This document shows positions 29,519 through 35,928 of a stretch of DNA of 41,372 nucleotides, piece by piece. The notes under the pieces were generated by a model that saw nothing but the letters and a program-made list of their open reading frames with translations, did not search any database and was not told the origin of the DNA. The position numbers were made by a program, and so were the translations under genes. Position 1 is the stretch's first letter. Each line of letters begins with the position of its first letter. This DNA comes from Candidatus Nomurabacteria bacterium (GTDB lineage Bacteria > Patescibacteriota > Minisyncoccia > Phycocordibacterales > UBA9973): positions 1 through 41,372 of the forward strand of contig CALRHR010000007.1 in NCBI GenBank assembly GCA_943359485.1, read 5' to 3'.

Positions 29519-30883
29519 TTAACACTCTAGAGTTACACTACTGCCTTGCTCCGGGGCATAGGCATTGATTCCTAGGTTGTCTCGAAGCTTCTGTGTCAAA
29601 AACATTGCCGACTTTGGCTCACCCATAACTACAAAAACTTTTTTCAGTGTTTCGGCCATCTCCTCGACAAAATTCAACAATCCATCGGAATCTTTATGCC
29701 CAGAATACCCGGTAATAGTCACCACCCGCGCTCGCACCACAACATCCTCCCCTGTTATACGAACCGTTCTTATTCCTTCTTGGATTAAACGACCTGGAGT
29801 ACCCACAGCCTGATAGCCAGTTAAAAGTAAAGTATTATTTGGGTCTGGTAGATAATGTCTCTCATGGTGAACAATTCGTCCACCCGTAGACATTCCAGAC
29901 CCAGCAATAACTATTTTGGGATTTGGTACGCTATTAATCATTTTTGATTCTTCAGATTTAAGGGTATTATGCAGTCCCGGAAAATCAAATAAATATTTAT
30001 CATGGTGCATCGCTTTTTGCGCATTTTCATTGAGATAACTTTTAAATTGTTTAAAAACTTCCGTCAGACGGATAGCAAGCGGAGAATCGAGGAAAATCGG
30101 CATCATAGGAATCCTATTATTTTCTACTAGAGCATTCAATTCAAAGAGAAGTTCTTGTGAGCGTTCAAGCGAAAAAGTTGGAATAATAAGTGTTCCTTTT
30201 CTCTTGTAATTATCTTCAATCGCCTCTTCTAGATTTTTCCTGCGCTCATCGCGTGACTCATGGTTTCGGTCGCCATAGACAGATTCCATAATCAGATAGT
30301 CTACGCCAGTAACTTTTTCAGTATCAGGAAGTAATGGTGAAGGGCTGTTGCCTAAATCACCTGTAAAAAGAATTTTCTTGCCATTGTAAGTAAATAAAAT
30401 CATCGCCGAGCCAAGAATGTGTCCGGCATTCAAGAACGATATATATAAATCCGAAGTTATTTGTATTTTTTGGTTATAATCAAATCCTTCCCAAAACGAG
30501 AGCGCAATTTTTATATTCTCAGGTGTGTAAATTTTATCTAAACCTAAATCTGTTTTCGAGGAAAGTATGTTCGTTGTGTCTTCAAGCATGGGAAATGCCA
30601 AAGCCATGGTTGGTTTGGTAGAATAGATCTTTCCACGAAACCCCTCATGGATTAGTTTCGGCACACGCCCAAGATGGTCGACATGCGCATGAGTAATAAA
30701 AAGAATGTCTACATCTTTTGGATCGTACAAAAATGGATCCCAATTGATGTCATCCGCCAACTTCACCCCTTGCGTCAATCCACAGTCAATTAGAATTTTT
30801 TTGCCATCAACTTCCAAAAGGAAATTTGCACCCGTTACCGAGCCCGTTCCACCGCAAAATGTTATCTTAGCTGTTTTTTGCAT
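29519..30883 (-). CDS. Metallo-beta-lactamase / beta-CASP ribonuclease
   Basis: The 454 aa have the MBL core (FCGGTGSVTGANFLLEV, THAHVDHLGR, LNAGHILGSAMI, FTGDLGN), the beta-CASP domain (PTFSLERSQELLFELN; IVIAGSGMSTGGRIVHH) and the C-terminal TGYSGHKDSDGL His motif. This is the CPSF/YSH-like bacterial branch that processes or degrades RNA with zinc. All metal ligands are visible. It is downstream of the VanZ-like gene after 27 bp. Confidence 0.92.
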   Translation of the reverse strand: MQKTAKITFCGGTGSVTGANFLLEVDGKKILIDCGLTQGVKLADDINWDPFLYDPKDVDILFITHAHVDHLGRVPKLIHEGFRGKIYSTKPTMALAFPMLEDTTNILSSKTDLGLDKIYTPENIKIALSFWEGFDYNQKIQITSDLYISFLNAGHILGSAMILFTYNGKKILFTGDLGNSPSPLLPDTEKVTGVDYLIMESVYGDRNHESRDERRKNLEEAIEDNYKRKGTLIIPTFSLERSQELLFELNALVENNRIPMMPIFLDSPLAIRLTEVFKQFKSYLNENAQKAMHHDKYLFDFPGLHNTLKSEESKMINSVPNPKIVIAGSGMSTGGRIVHHERHYLPDPNNTLLLTGYQAVGTPGRLIQEGIRTVRITGEDVVVRARVVTITGYSGHKDSDGLLNFVEEMAETLKKVFVVMGEPKSAMFLTQKLRDNLGINAYAPEQGSSVTLEC

Positions 30884-30910
30884 CCCATTAAAAAATTTAA
30901 ATAATAAAAT

Positions 30911-31309
30911 TTACTCTTTATTGCCAGTCCGCTCTTTTTCTAAAGGGACATGTAAGTAAAGAATAGCACACAATCCTCCAATTACATCAAATAAAACATC
31001 TGAAAGCGAATCCCAAAAATCAAAATAATTTTGCGCGAGATAATTATTAAATAAAAATTCAAACACTTCCCAACCAAGACCCAAAACAAGCACAAATAAT
31101 AATAACCTTGGGATAGACTGCAGGAAGTTATTTGTTGGTTTAAAAAGATAAACAGCTACCAGAGCGAGCCAAAACCCGCCCAAGAAATGCATAATTATGT
31201 CAAAATACCAGATAGAGTAATACCAATAAAACTTATTAGCTAAAAAATTAATGACAAAAATAAAGAAAATCAGAGTCGCGAGCAGTTTAAAAAGATTTTT
31301 CCTGTCCAT
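30911..31309 (-). CDS. VanZ-like small membrane protein
   Basis: The 132 aa have four helices with the pattern DIIMHFLGGFWLALVAVYLF, GLGWEVFEFLFNN and DSLSDVLFDVIGGLCAI, typical of VanZ/DUF2238-like proteins: an acidic-His pair in one helix and a DxxxDxxGG helix. Function unknown. Leaderless-type promoter TGATAGTAT (31325-31317), 7 nt before ATG. Confidence 0.7.
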   Translation of the reverse strand: MDRKNLFKLLATLIFFIFVINFLANKFYWYYSIWYFDIIMHFLGGFWLALVAVYLFKPTNNFLQSIPRLLLFVLVLGLGWEVFEFLFNNYLAQNYFDFWDSLSDVLFDVIGGLCAILYLHVPLEKERTGNKE

Positions 31310-31335
31310 CTAATTAATACTATCATATTTTTAAG

Positions 31336-31490
31336 AAAAAACCCCTCTTAGTGGGGGTGCCTTCTTAGGACTATTTCAGATATATTACCATAGCTATAAT
31401 GCTAGGTGGGTGAGAGATGCTTTAGACCAAGGTCTAACTCAATCGACTCTCCCATGAATTAGTGTCTAGGTAATAATCGGAAATAACCCT
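31336..31490 (-). ncRNA. Probable 6S RNA (ssrS-like)
   Basis: A 155-nt minus-strand transcript folds by eye into one long hairpin: a closing stem of about 20 bp (GGGTTATTTC-c-GAT-t-ATTACC with GGTAAT-at-ATC-t-GAAATAGTCC), a large internal bubble (5' TAGACACTAATTCA; 3' strand with a small TAGC..GCTA hairpin) and an apical arm (TGGGAGAG/CTCTCACCCA topped by TTAGAC-CTTG-GTCTAA). This is the 6S layout that mimics an open promoter and holds RNA polymerase. It has a promoter and ends in a terminator (ACCCC..GGGGT plus T6, 31336-31358). No coding frame is present. Call rests on shape, not on a sequence match. Confidence 0.6.
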
Positions 31491-31496
31491 ACCTTT

Positions 31497-31524
31497 AGTA
31501 TACGCTCTTCCCGAAAGTAAGCAA
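31497..31524 (-). promoter_or_regulatory. Promoter of the 6S-like RNA
   Basis: Minus strand TTGCTT (31524-31519), 16-bp spacer, TATACT (31502-31497); the transcript would start near 31490. One of the few places in the window with both -35 and -10 boxes. Confidence 0.55.
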
Positions 31525-31563
31525 CTAGACAGGCTTAATTTTTTGTATCCAAATTACTTATAA

Positions 31564-32103
31564 CTAAAAACGCATGTCGCACCAGTTTAATCCATACTTT
31601 TTTTCAATTAAAATTCTTTCACCTTCACCTACACTAGTGTGATTTTCTAAATTTAAAAGTTTTATCGCTTCTTGCACATGTTCATGGCTCGTTCCTTCTA
31701 TTTCCAAGTACGCGGGCATGCCTGGATATTGATCTAAATCAAAATTCCAATCTTTAAGTGTAAAAGATATTCTGTCTTTCTCCTGGTGCGCATAATGTTC
31801 AAGGCCAATGTTCTCAAAAAGCTTCCCTGCCAGCACCGCGTCACTGACATTTATATTTACTTCGTCAGAATGACGCGTATTGCCAGTGATTTTTGGTAAA
31901 GATTTCCAGCTTACTTCATTTTTCCCATCCGTTGTTGTACGAATTCGCAAATACCATGACTGGCTATCTACAGACACACCCTTAGGTCCATACCAGTCCA
32001 CCACTAGCCGAGTATTCTGAATTAGCTCCGCCCCGAGTTCTTTGAACTTGTCTTTTATTTTTTCTTTGTCCACTTCTAGAACTTTGGTTTCAATTTCGTG
32101 CAT
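31564..32103 (-). CDS. CYTH-domain protein 1 (triphosphate tunnel enzyme/CyaB-like)
   Basis: The 179 aa begin with the CYTH signature EIETKVLEVD (ExExK) and continue with alternating charged beta strands that line the tunnel (SWYLRIRTT, KNEVSWKSL, RISFTLKDWNFDLDQYPGMPAYLEIEGTS) and a C-terminal IEKKYGL. CYTH enzymes act on triphosphates (thiamine-PPP, PPPi, ATP to cAMP) with divalent metal. Substrate cannot be told. It is 4 bp downstream of the interrupted HD gene. Confidence 0.88.
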   Translation of the reverse strand: MHEIETKVLEVDKEKIKDKFKELGAELIQNTRLVVDWYGPKGVSVDSQSWYLRIRTTTDGKNEVSWKSLPKITGNTRHSDEVNINVSDAVLAGKLFENIGLEHYAHQEKDRISFTLKDWNFDLDQYPGMPAYLEIEGTSHEHVQEAIKLLNLENHTSVGEGERILIEKKYGLNWCDMRF

Positions 32104-32107
32104 AGGA

Positions 32108-32338
32108 TTATTTTACTTGTTCACAAATAATTTCTAGAGCTTCTTTTCCAGGAAGATTTTGTGCCCAACTTTTTATAAATTTCTTTAATTCTTTTCTGGC
32201 TATAGGATCTTTAATCTTAGAAGCCAAAGATTGTAGCTTTTGTTCTGTAGATTTAAAAACAGGTTTTGTGGGAAAAGTCTTTATGTGATTCATAAAATGG
32301 GGGTGTTCAAGATAGTCGCCGATTTTTGCAATCAGCCC
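32108..32338 (-). pseudogene. C-terminal part of the HD hydrolase beyond an in-frame TAA
   Basis: Straight after the TAA at 32339-32341 the same frame continues GLIAKIGDYLEHPHFMNHIK, then TFPTKPVFKSTEQKLQSLAS and on to ..KEALEIICEQVK, 76 codons to the stop at 32108. An internal ATG (32293) would give a 61-aa peptide, but the part before it is just as protein-like and includes KIGDYLE, which resembles the region of the second conserved Asp of HD enzymes. So the two pieces most likely form one protein. Confidence 0.7.
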
Positions 32339-32737
32339 TTAGTCTGATTGAGCATCTGTTATCTCAGGAATCAGGGCCTCGAAGTTTGCCTTTTCACTAC
32401 CAAAAAACTTTGCTAAAAATTTTTGATTCTCATATTCAAATGCTTTCGCATGTTCTTTAGCTTTTGGATTTACTTTTCCATACAACATAGCGATATCTCC
32501 ACCAAACAATTCACCAATATCATGCACTAATGAGATTTCGATAACTTTTAATATATCAATTTTAGCTCCTTTACTATGTAAATTTCGAGCCATTTGCCAT
32601 GCAAAAAGTGTAACTAAATATTGGTGCTCGGCAATGTTACTTAATTCATCCTGTTGAATACCACCAAGAACATATCCGTATTGTGGCATCGAACGAGTAA
32701 GTTCTAGGATTTTAAAAAGATTCGTAAGGTGTTTCAT
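32339..32737 (-). CDS. HD-domain hydrolase (YfbR-like), interrupted by TAA
   Basis: The 132 aa carry the HD-superfamily metal motifs: NIAEHQYLVTLFAWQMA (first His) and SLVHDIGELFGGDIA (the His-Asp pair). Relatives are 5'-nucleotidases acting on dNMPs. Usual length is about 180-210 aa; this one stops at ..ITDAQSD, and the frame resumes directly after TAA for 76 codons, making 209 residues in all. Either a recent nonsense mutation or recoding. A TATAAT (32749-32744) lies 6 nt before the ATG (leaderless), so the gene still has an intact promoter. Confidence 0.8.
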   Translation of the reverse strand: MKHLTNLFKILELTRSMPQYGYVLGGIQQDELSNIAEHQYLVTLFAWQMARNLHSKGAKIDILKVIEISLVHDIGELFGGDIAMLYGKVNPKAKEHAKAFEYENQKFLAKFFGSEKANFEALIPEITDAQSD

Positions 32738-32790
32738 GTCTGCATTATAAGCTCAAAATATTATTTATACAATTATCTTTTAGCCCTTCC

Positions 32791-32807
32791 CAGCGCCTTA
32801 GGCGCTG
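32791..32807. repeat. REP palindrome, left copy
   Basis: Perfect 7-bp stem CAGCGCC/GGCGCTG with TTA loop; it contains the transposase stop codon (32798-32800). Confidence 0.85.
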
Positions 32808-33472
32808 TCAGGTAAATTATCTTCTTCTAAAAGAGATTTCTTCCCTCTCTCTTCTTTAAGAATAGAAACAATTTCGCCACAATGTTTTTTAAAACCCTGA
32901 ACACCACCAAACATATTTAAAATTCTATTCCCCTCTTTTTTAGAAACAATCTTGAAGTTACTATTCTCATATTCATAATCACTAGCGAATACAAAGCTCA
33001 TTTTATTTTTTGAAATATTATGAACTTGATAATTTTTATTAGTATATCCGATAATTTTATTAAAGTAATTTTCTTCATCAATATGGTGCGATTTAAAAGT
33101 TCCTTGAAAAAGTACACCTGTTCGCTCATTTTTTGCATTAAAATACGAAGTGTAGCCAGCTTGCAATTTTTGCATAAACTTAGCTATACCACCATCTACT
33201 AATTGTTTCAAAACAAAATGAAAATGATTTGGATTGATGCAATAAACAACAATAGCAACTAATGGCTTCTTATGTACTCTAAACAGCGCCTTAGGCACTG
33301 TTTCAGCATTTTTAATATCTCTAAGGCTACCGATAGTTTCCGTCTGATTAAATTCGCGGATACTTTCAATAAATCTATCCAGATCTTTTCTATCTTTGAA
33401 AATATCTCTCTTATCTACTCCACGATTATATATATGGTAACATTCATCTGTAATAATTGGTTGTTTCCTCAT
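32798..33472 (-). CDS. REP-associated tyrosine transposase (IS200-like Y1_Tnp, RAYT)
   Basis: Single-stranded DNA transposase of the HUH family. From the ATG at 33472 (MRKQPIITDECYHIYNRGVDKRD, split by the usual YHIYNRG motif) it is 224 aa, with the HUH pair His83-x-His85 (NPNHFHFV) and Tyr in AGYTSYFN (Tyr107/Tyr110). A GTG 13 codons upstream is also in frame but lies in the flanking palindrome, so ATG is preferred. RAYTs mobilise REP palindromes rather than themselves. The gene looks intact. Confidence 0.92.
   Translation of the reverse strand: MRKQPIITDECYHIYNRGVDKRDIFKDRKDLDRFIESIREFNQTETIGSLRDIKNAETVPKALFRVHKKPLVAIVVYCINPNHFHFVLKQLVDGGIAKFMQKLQAGYTSYFNAKNERTGVLFQGTFKSHHIDEENYFNKIIGYTNKNYQVHNISKNKMSFVFASDYEYENSNFKIVSKKEGNRILNMFGGVQGFKKHCGEIVSILKEERGKKSLLEEDNLPDSA
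33282..33302. repeat. REP palindrome within the transposase gene
   Basis: AACAGCGCC-tta-GGCACTGTT, nine base pairs with one mismatch; encodes ETVPKALF in the transposase. Confidence 0.75.
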
Positions 33473-33505
33473 ACAGAGAGTATAACATACTAGATCGGTA
33501 ATTAA

Positions 33506-33522
33506 CAGCACCTAAGGCGCTG
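33506..33522. repeat. REP palindrome, right copy (inverted)
   Basis: CAGCACC-taa-GGCGCTG, the inverse of the left copy with one mismatch; 5 bp from the stop of the next gene. Confidence 0.8.
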
Positions 33523-33527
33523 GGATT

Positions 33528-34073
33528 TTAAAGTTCATATTCCCACCCGGGTTGCCAGGACTTAGTTTTGCGCCAATCTTCTGCCAGCGCTTGCTCCCAA
33601 GTTTTACCTTTCAATAGGACATCTAGAGCGAGTTGCGGAGCTTTATGAGCAACTATCGCCACACTTTTCCCATCATAATTTTCTTTCAAGAATTTCAGGA
33701 AGTCAGCCATACGAGCTTTTACATCTTCATAGCTTTCCCCTTCTGGAAATTTATTATAAATACATTCTTCTTCTTGCATTGGTTCAACGATGGATGAGGA
33801 TGAACCATTTAGAGTTCCATAATTGCACTCACGAAGCCTTTTATCAGGAACAATGTCATAAATTCCACTCCAAGCTAGCTGTGCTGATTTGTGAGTTCTT
33901 TGTAAATCAGAACAGAAAACAATATCAAAACGCTTATCTTTTGTTTTGTCCTTCAAGGCAATAGATTGCTCTATTCCAAGTTGAGAAAGCTCAACGTCTT
34001 TCCAACCAGAAGAAATTTCTTTCTCATTATCCGTAGTCGTGCCATGTACAAAATAAGTGATTTTTATAGACAT
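33528..34073 (-). CDS. Histidine-phosphatase-superfamily protein with altered RHG motif
   Basis: From the ATG at 34073 (MSIKITYFVHG) the product is 181 aa. The fold is clear: TYFVHGTTTDNE at the start, CSDLQRTHKSAQL (second Arg region), ECNYGTLNG, FPEGESYEDVKARMADFL and the late VAHKAPQLALDVLL His. The catalytic RHG triad reads VHG: the Arg that holds phosphate is replaced by Val, while the phospho-accepting His10 remains. Activity may be reduced or changed. It starts 5 nt after the CYTH 2 stop. Confidence 0.85.
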   Translation of the reverse strand: MSIKITYFVHGTTTDNEKEISSGWKDVELSQLGIEQSIALKDKTKDKRFDIVFCSDLQRTHKSAQLAWSGIYDIVPDKRLRECNYGTLNGSSSSIVEPMQEEECIYNKFPEGESYEDVKARMADFLKFLKENYDGKSVAIVAHKAPQLALDVLLKGKTWEQALAEDWRKTKSWQPGWEYEL

Positions 34074-34078
34074 AAAAT

Positions 34079-34633
34079 TTATTTCCCATTCAACTTCTCC
34101 CAAAGCATAATATCGTACTTGCCATTAATTACATAGTCATTTTTGGTTACGCCAAGCATGCCGAGAAAATCAAAAAGTTCTTCCTGAATTTTTTTTCTGT
34201 CTTCATGATTTTCACTAGTCACAATCTTTTCCACCTCCATAAATTCCCCCAAGAGTTCCACTTTGTCTAAAACAATTTCCATGTCCTTAAAATTTGTCTT
34301 AATTCTCCTTTTTTCAACAGTCGGAATGCTTTTCCAACCTATAAGTTTCAAAATCTCGAGCATTTTTTCTCCGTCTTGAATACTTACTTCCTTTTCGATA
34401 CAATCTTGGTAACTTGATTGCGGTATTTTTAATGTTAGAAAAAAAATATCATTTTGCTCCCGCAATCTTAAGGCCGGAGTACCCAAAGGAAAATCTGGAT
34501 AAGATGCTCCTTCTGGAATGAAAACATGGTCAACTTGATGAAGCTCTTCAGAAAATTTACAACCCAAAGCTTCAAGCTTTTTTATTACTTCTTCGCGGTT
34601 TCGTAATTTAGCTTTTACCTCAACTTCGTACAT
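34079..34633 (-). CDS. CYTH-domain protein 2 (CyaB-like)
   Basis: The 184 aa start MYEVEVKAKLRNREEVIKKL (ExExK), followed by LEALGCKFSEELHQVDHVFI, TPALRLREQND, FLTLKIPQ, EKRRIKTNF and MEIVLDKVELLGEFMEVEKIV, the class IV adenylate cyclase/thiamine-triphosphatase pattern. About 21% shorter versions are typical of archaeal CyaB proteins, so length is ordinary to long. It forms a pair with the downstream phosphatase. Confidence 0.9.
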   Translation of the reverse strand: MYEVEVKAKLRNREEVIKKLEALGCKFSEELHQVDHVFIPEGASYPDFPLGTPALRLREQNDIFFLTLKIPQSSYQDCIEKEVSIQDGEKMLEILKLIGWKSIPTVEKRRIKTNFKDMEIVLDKVELLGEFMEVEKIVTSENHEDRKKIQEELFDFLGMLGVTKNDYVINGKYDIMLWEKLNGK

Positions 34634-34644
34634 AAAATTTCATC

Positions 34645-34672
34645 AAAAAAAGGAGGTGTGGCCTCCTTTTTT
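34645..34672 (-). terminator. Intrinsic terminator after ndk
   Basis: AAAAAAAGGAGG-tgtgg-CCTCCTTTTTT, perfect on both sides and therefore a terminator on either strand. On the minus strand it follows the ndk stop by 4 nt and precedes the CYTH 2 start by about 12 nt. Confidence 0.85.
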
Positions 34673-34676
34673 CTAT

Positions 34677-35261
34677 TTATTCATCTACCCCGTAGCGTTT
34701 GTAGTCATAAGTCTCTCCATCGCCAAACCAGTGCTTAATCTCATGTTCTGCTTCCTCGGGGGTTTCTGAACAATGAATTATATTAGCAACCGCTCGTTTT
34801 TCTTTATTTGCGAGCGCTGGAGAATCTATGGAGAAATCACCACGAATAGTACCCATTTCAGCCAAATATGGCATAGTCGGGCCAGCGATTTTGCGAACTA
34901 CATCCACAGCATGTGTGCCTTGTACTACCATCTTTACAAGTGGAGCGGACTTCATAAAGTCTAGGAGCCACTTGCGAATTTCTGGACCAATCTTTTCAGG
35001 CTCAAGAGTGCCAAAGTCAAGCATCGCATCATAGCCATATTTTTCATAAGTCGAAAGAGTCTTCTTGCCAAGACGAGTGATCCATTCTTCATCTTTTGGA
35101 TAATGATTATGTAAATCATCATGACTCGGCTGAAACATCTCAAGCGCGACAATTTTTAAATCTCGCTGTTCAAAACGCTTTATAATTTCACCTATTAGCC
35201 CCTTCCTAACACCATCAGGCTTTATCATCACATATGTTCTCTCTTTTTTTGGATCTTTCAT
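34677..35261 (-). CDS. ndk: Nucleoside diphosphate kinase with insertion
   Basis: Makes NTPs and dNTPs from the diphosphates. The 194 aa keep TYVMIKPDGVRKGLIGEII, the RKIAGPTMP and GTIRGDFS motifs and the catalytic His163 in NIIHCSETPEEAEHEI. Typical bacterial Ndk is about 140-150 aa; the extra length is an insertion of about 45 residues (about 48-95, DDLHNHYPKDEEW...FGTLEPEKIGPEI) after the second helix. Similar long forms occur in some archaea, as I recall. It supplies the reductase products of NrdJ with their last phosphate. Confidence 0.95.
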   Translation of the reverse strand: MKDPKKERTYVMIKPDGVRKGLIGEIIKRFEQRDLKIVALEMFQPSHDDLHNHYPKDEEWITRLGKKTLSTYEKYGYDAMLDFGTLEPEKIGPEIRKWLLDFMKSAPLVKMVVQGTHAVDVVRKIAGPTMPYLAEMGTIRGDFSIDSPALANKEKRAVANIIHCSETPEEAEHEIKHWFGDGETYDYKRYGVDE

Positions 35262-35325
35262 ATCTAAATATATTTAATATTGTAATGTTCTCATCTTAGC
35301 AGAAACTTTCTGTTTTGCAAAATTT

Positions 35326-35354
35326 ACCCGCACACTAAATTTAGTGTACCGGGT
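35326..35354 (-). terminator. Terminator-like hairpin after CYTH 3
   Basis: ACCCG-ca-CACTA-aatt-TAGTG-ta-CCGGGT; on the minus strand it directly follows the CYTH 3 stop and is followed by AAATTTTG. The T-tract is short. Confidence 0.55.
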
Positions 35355-35918
35355 TTATTTTTTGACCATTCCTTCAAAAGTTATTGAAGAATACTCATCT
35401 TTATCGAAGCCATATTTTTTATATATAGTTCCCGCTGTACCTATAATTCCTTGACTGCCATCAAATCCAAGCTCGCCTGCGGCACTTCTGGCTTTTTCGT
35501 AAGAACTGGATTCGATTTCAATATAAGTGGGAATGAAGGGCCAAGAATCAATATCAAAAACTACTTCCCCTTTTATATAACGAATTCTTTTATTTCCCTC
35601 TTCGCGTTTTATCACCAAGCCTATCGCCTTCAGAAGTTCAAAAGTTTTTTCATAATTCTCCACGACAATTTCTATCTCTTTCATGCCTTCATCCCCGTCA
35701 TCAGAACCACCGATTCTTTCCTTGTATGTGAGAGTCGTCTCTTTGCCGTCAGTGCGTAATCTTACCCAAGCATCTTTTTCATCCAAACTTTTATCGGGAT
35801 AGTCCCAAAGAGTCCGGCTATATGTATACTCCCCGGCTTTCTCCGCGCCGATTGCTAAAAGTTTCTTCTCCAAGCTCGGCACATCCACTTCTAAAAATTT
35901 TATTTCAAATTCTTCCAT
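35355..35918 (-). CDS. CYTH-domain protein 3 (class IV adenylate cyclase-like)
   Basis: From the ATG at 35918 (MEEFEIKFLEVD, ExExK) the product is 187 aa. Tunnel strands: AWVRLRTDGKETTLTYKERI, GMKEIEIVVENYEKT, NKRIRYIKGEVVFDIDSW and PTYIEIESSSYEKA, ending in IYKKYGFD. Longer in-frame starts would run into the upstream gene. It follows the VirB4-like ATPase after 10 bp and is probably co-transcribed with it. Third CYTH protein within 4.4 kb. Confidence 0.9.
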   Translation of the reverse strand: MEEFEIKFLEVDVPSLEKKLLAIGAEKAGEYTYSRTLWDYPDKSLDEKDAWVRLRTDGKETTLTYKERIGGSDDGDEGMKEIEIVVENYEKTFELLKAIGLVIKREEGNKRIRYIKGEVVFDIDSWPFIPTYIEIESSSYEKARSAAGELGFDGSQGIIGTAGTIYKKYGFDKDEYSSITFEGMVKK

Positions 35919-35928
35919 GGGTTTAATT

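Larger units (their letters stand above)
32791..33522 (-). mobile_element. RAYT/REP unit: transposase gene bracketed by inverted REP palindromes
   Basis: The Y1 transposase gene is flanked by two inverted copies of one palindrome: CAGCGCC-tta-GGCGCTG (32791-32807) and CAGCACC-taa-GGCGCTG (33506-33522). A third copy, CAGCGCC-tta-GGCACTG, lies inside the gene (33284-33300). The stop codon TAA of the transposase is itself part of the left palindrome. This is the minimal layout of a REP-associated tyrosine transposase unit. Confidence 0.8.
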
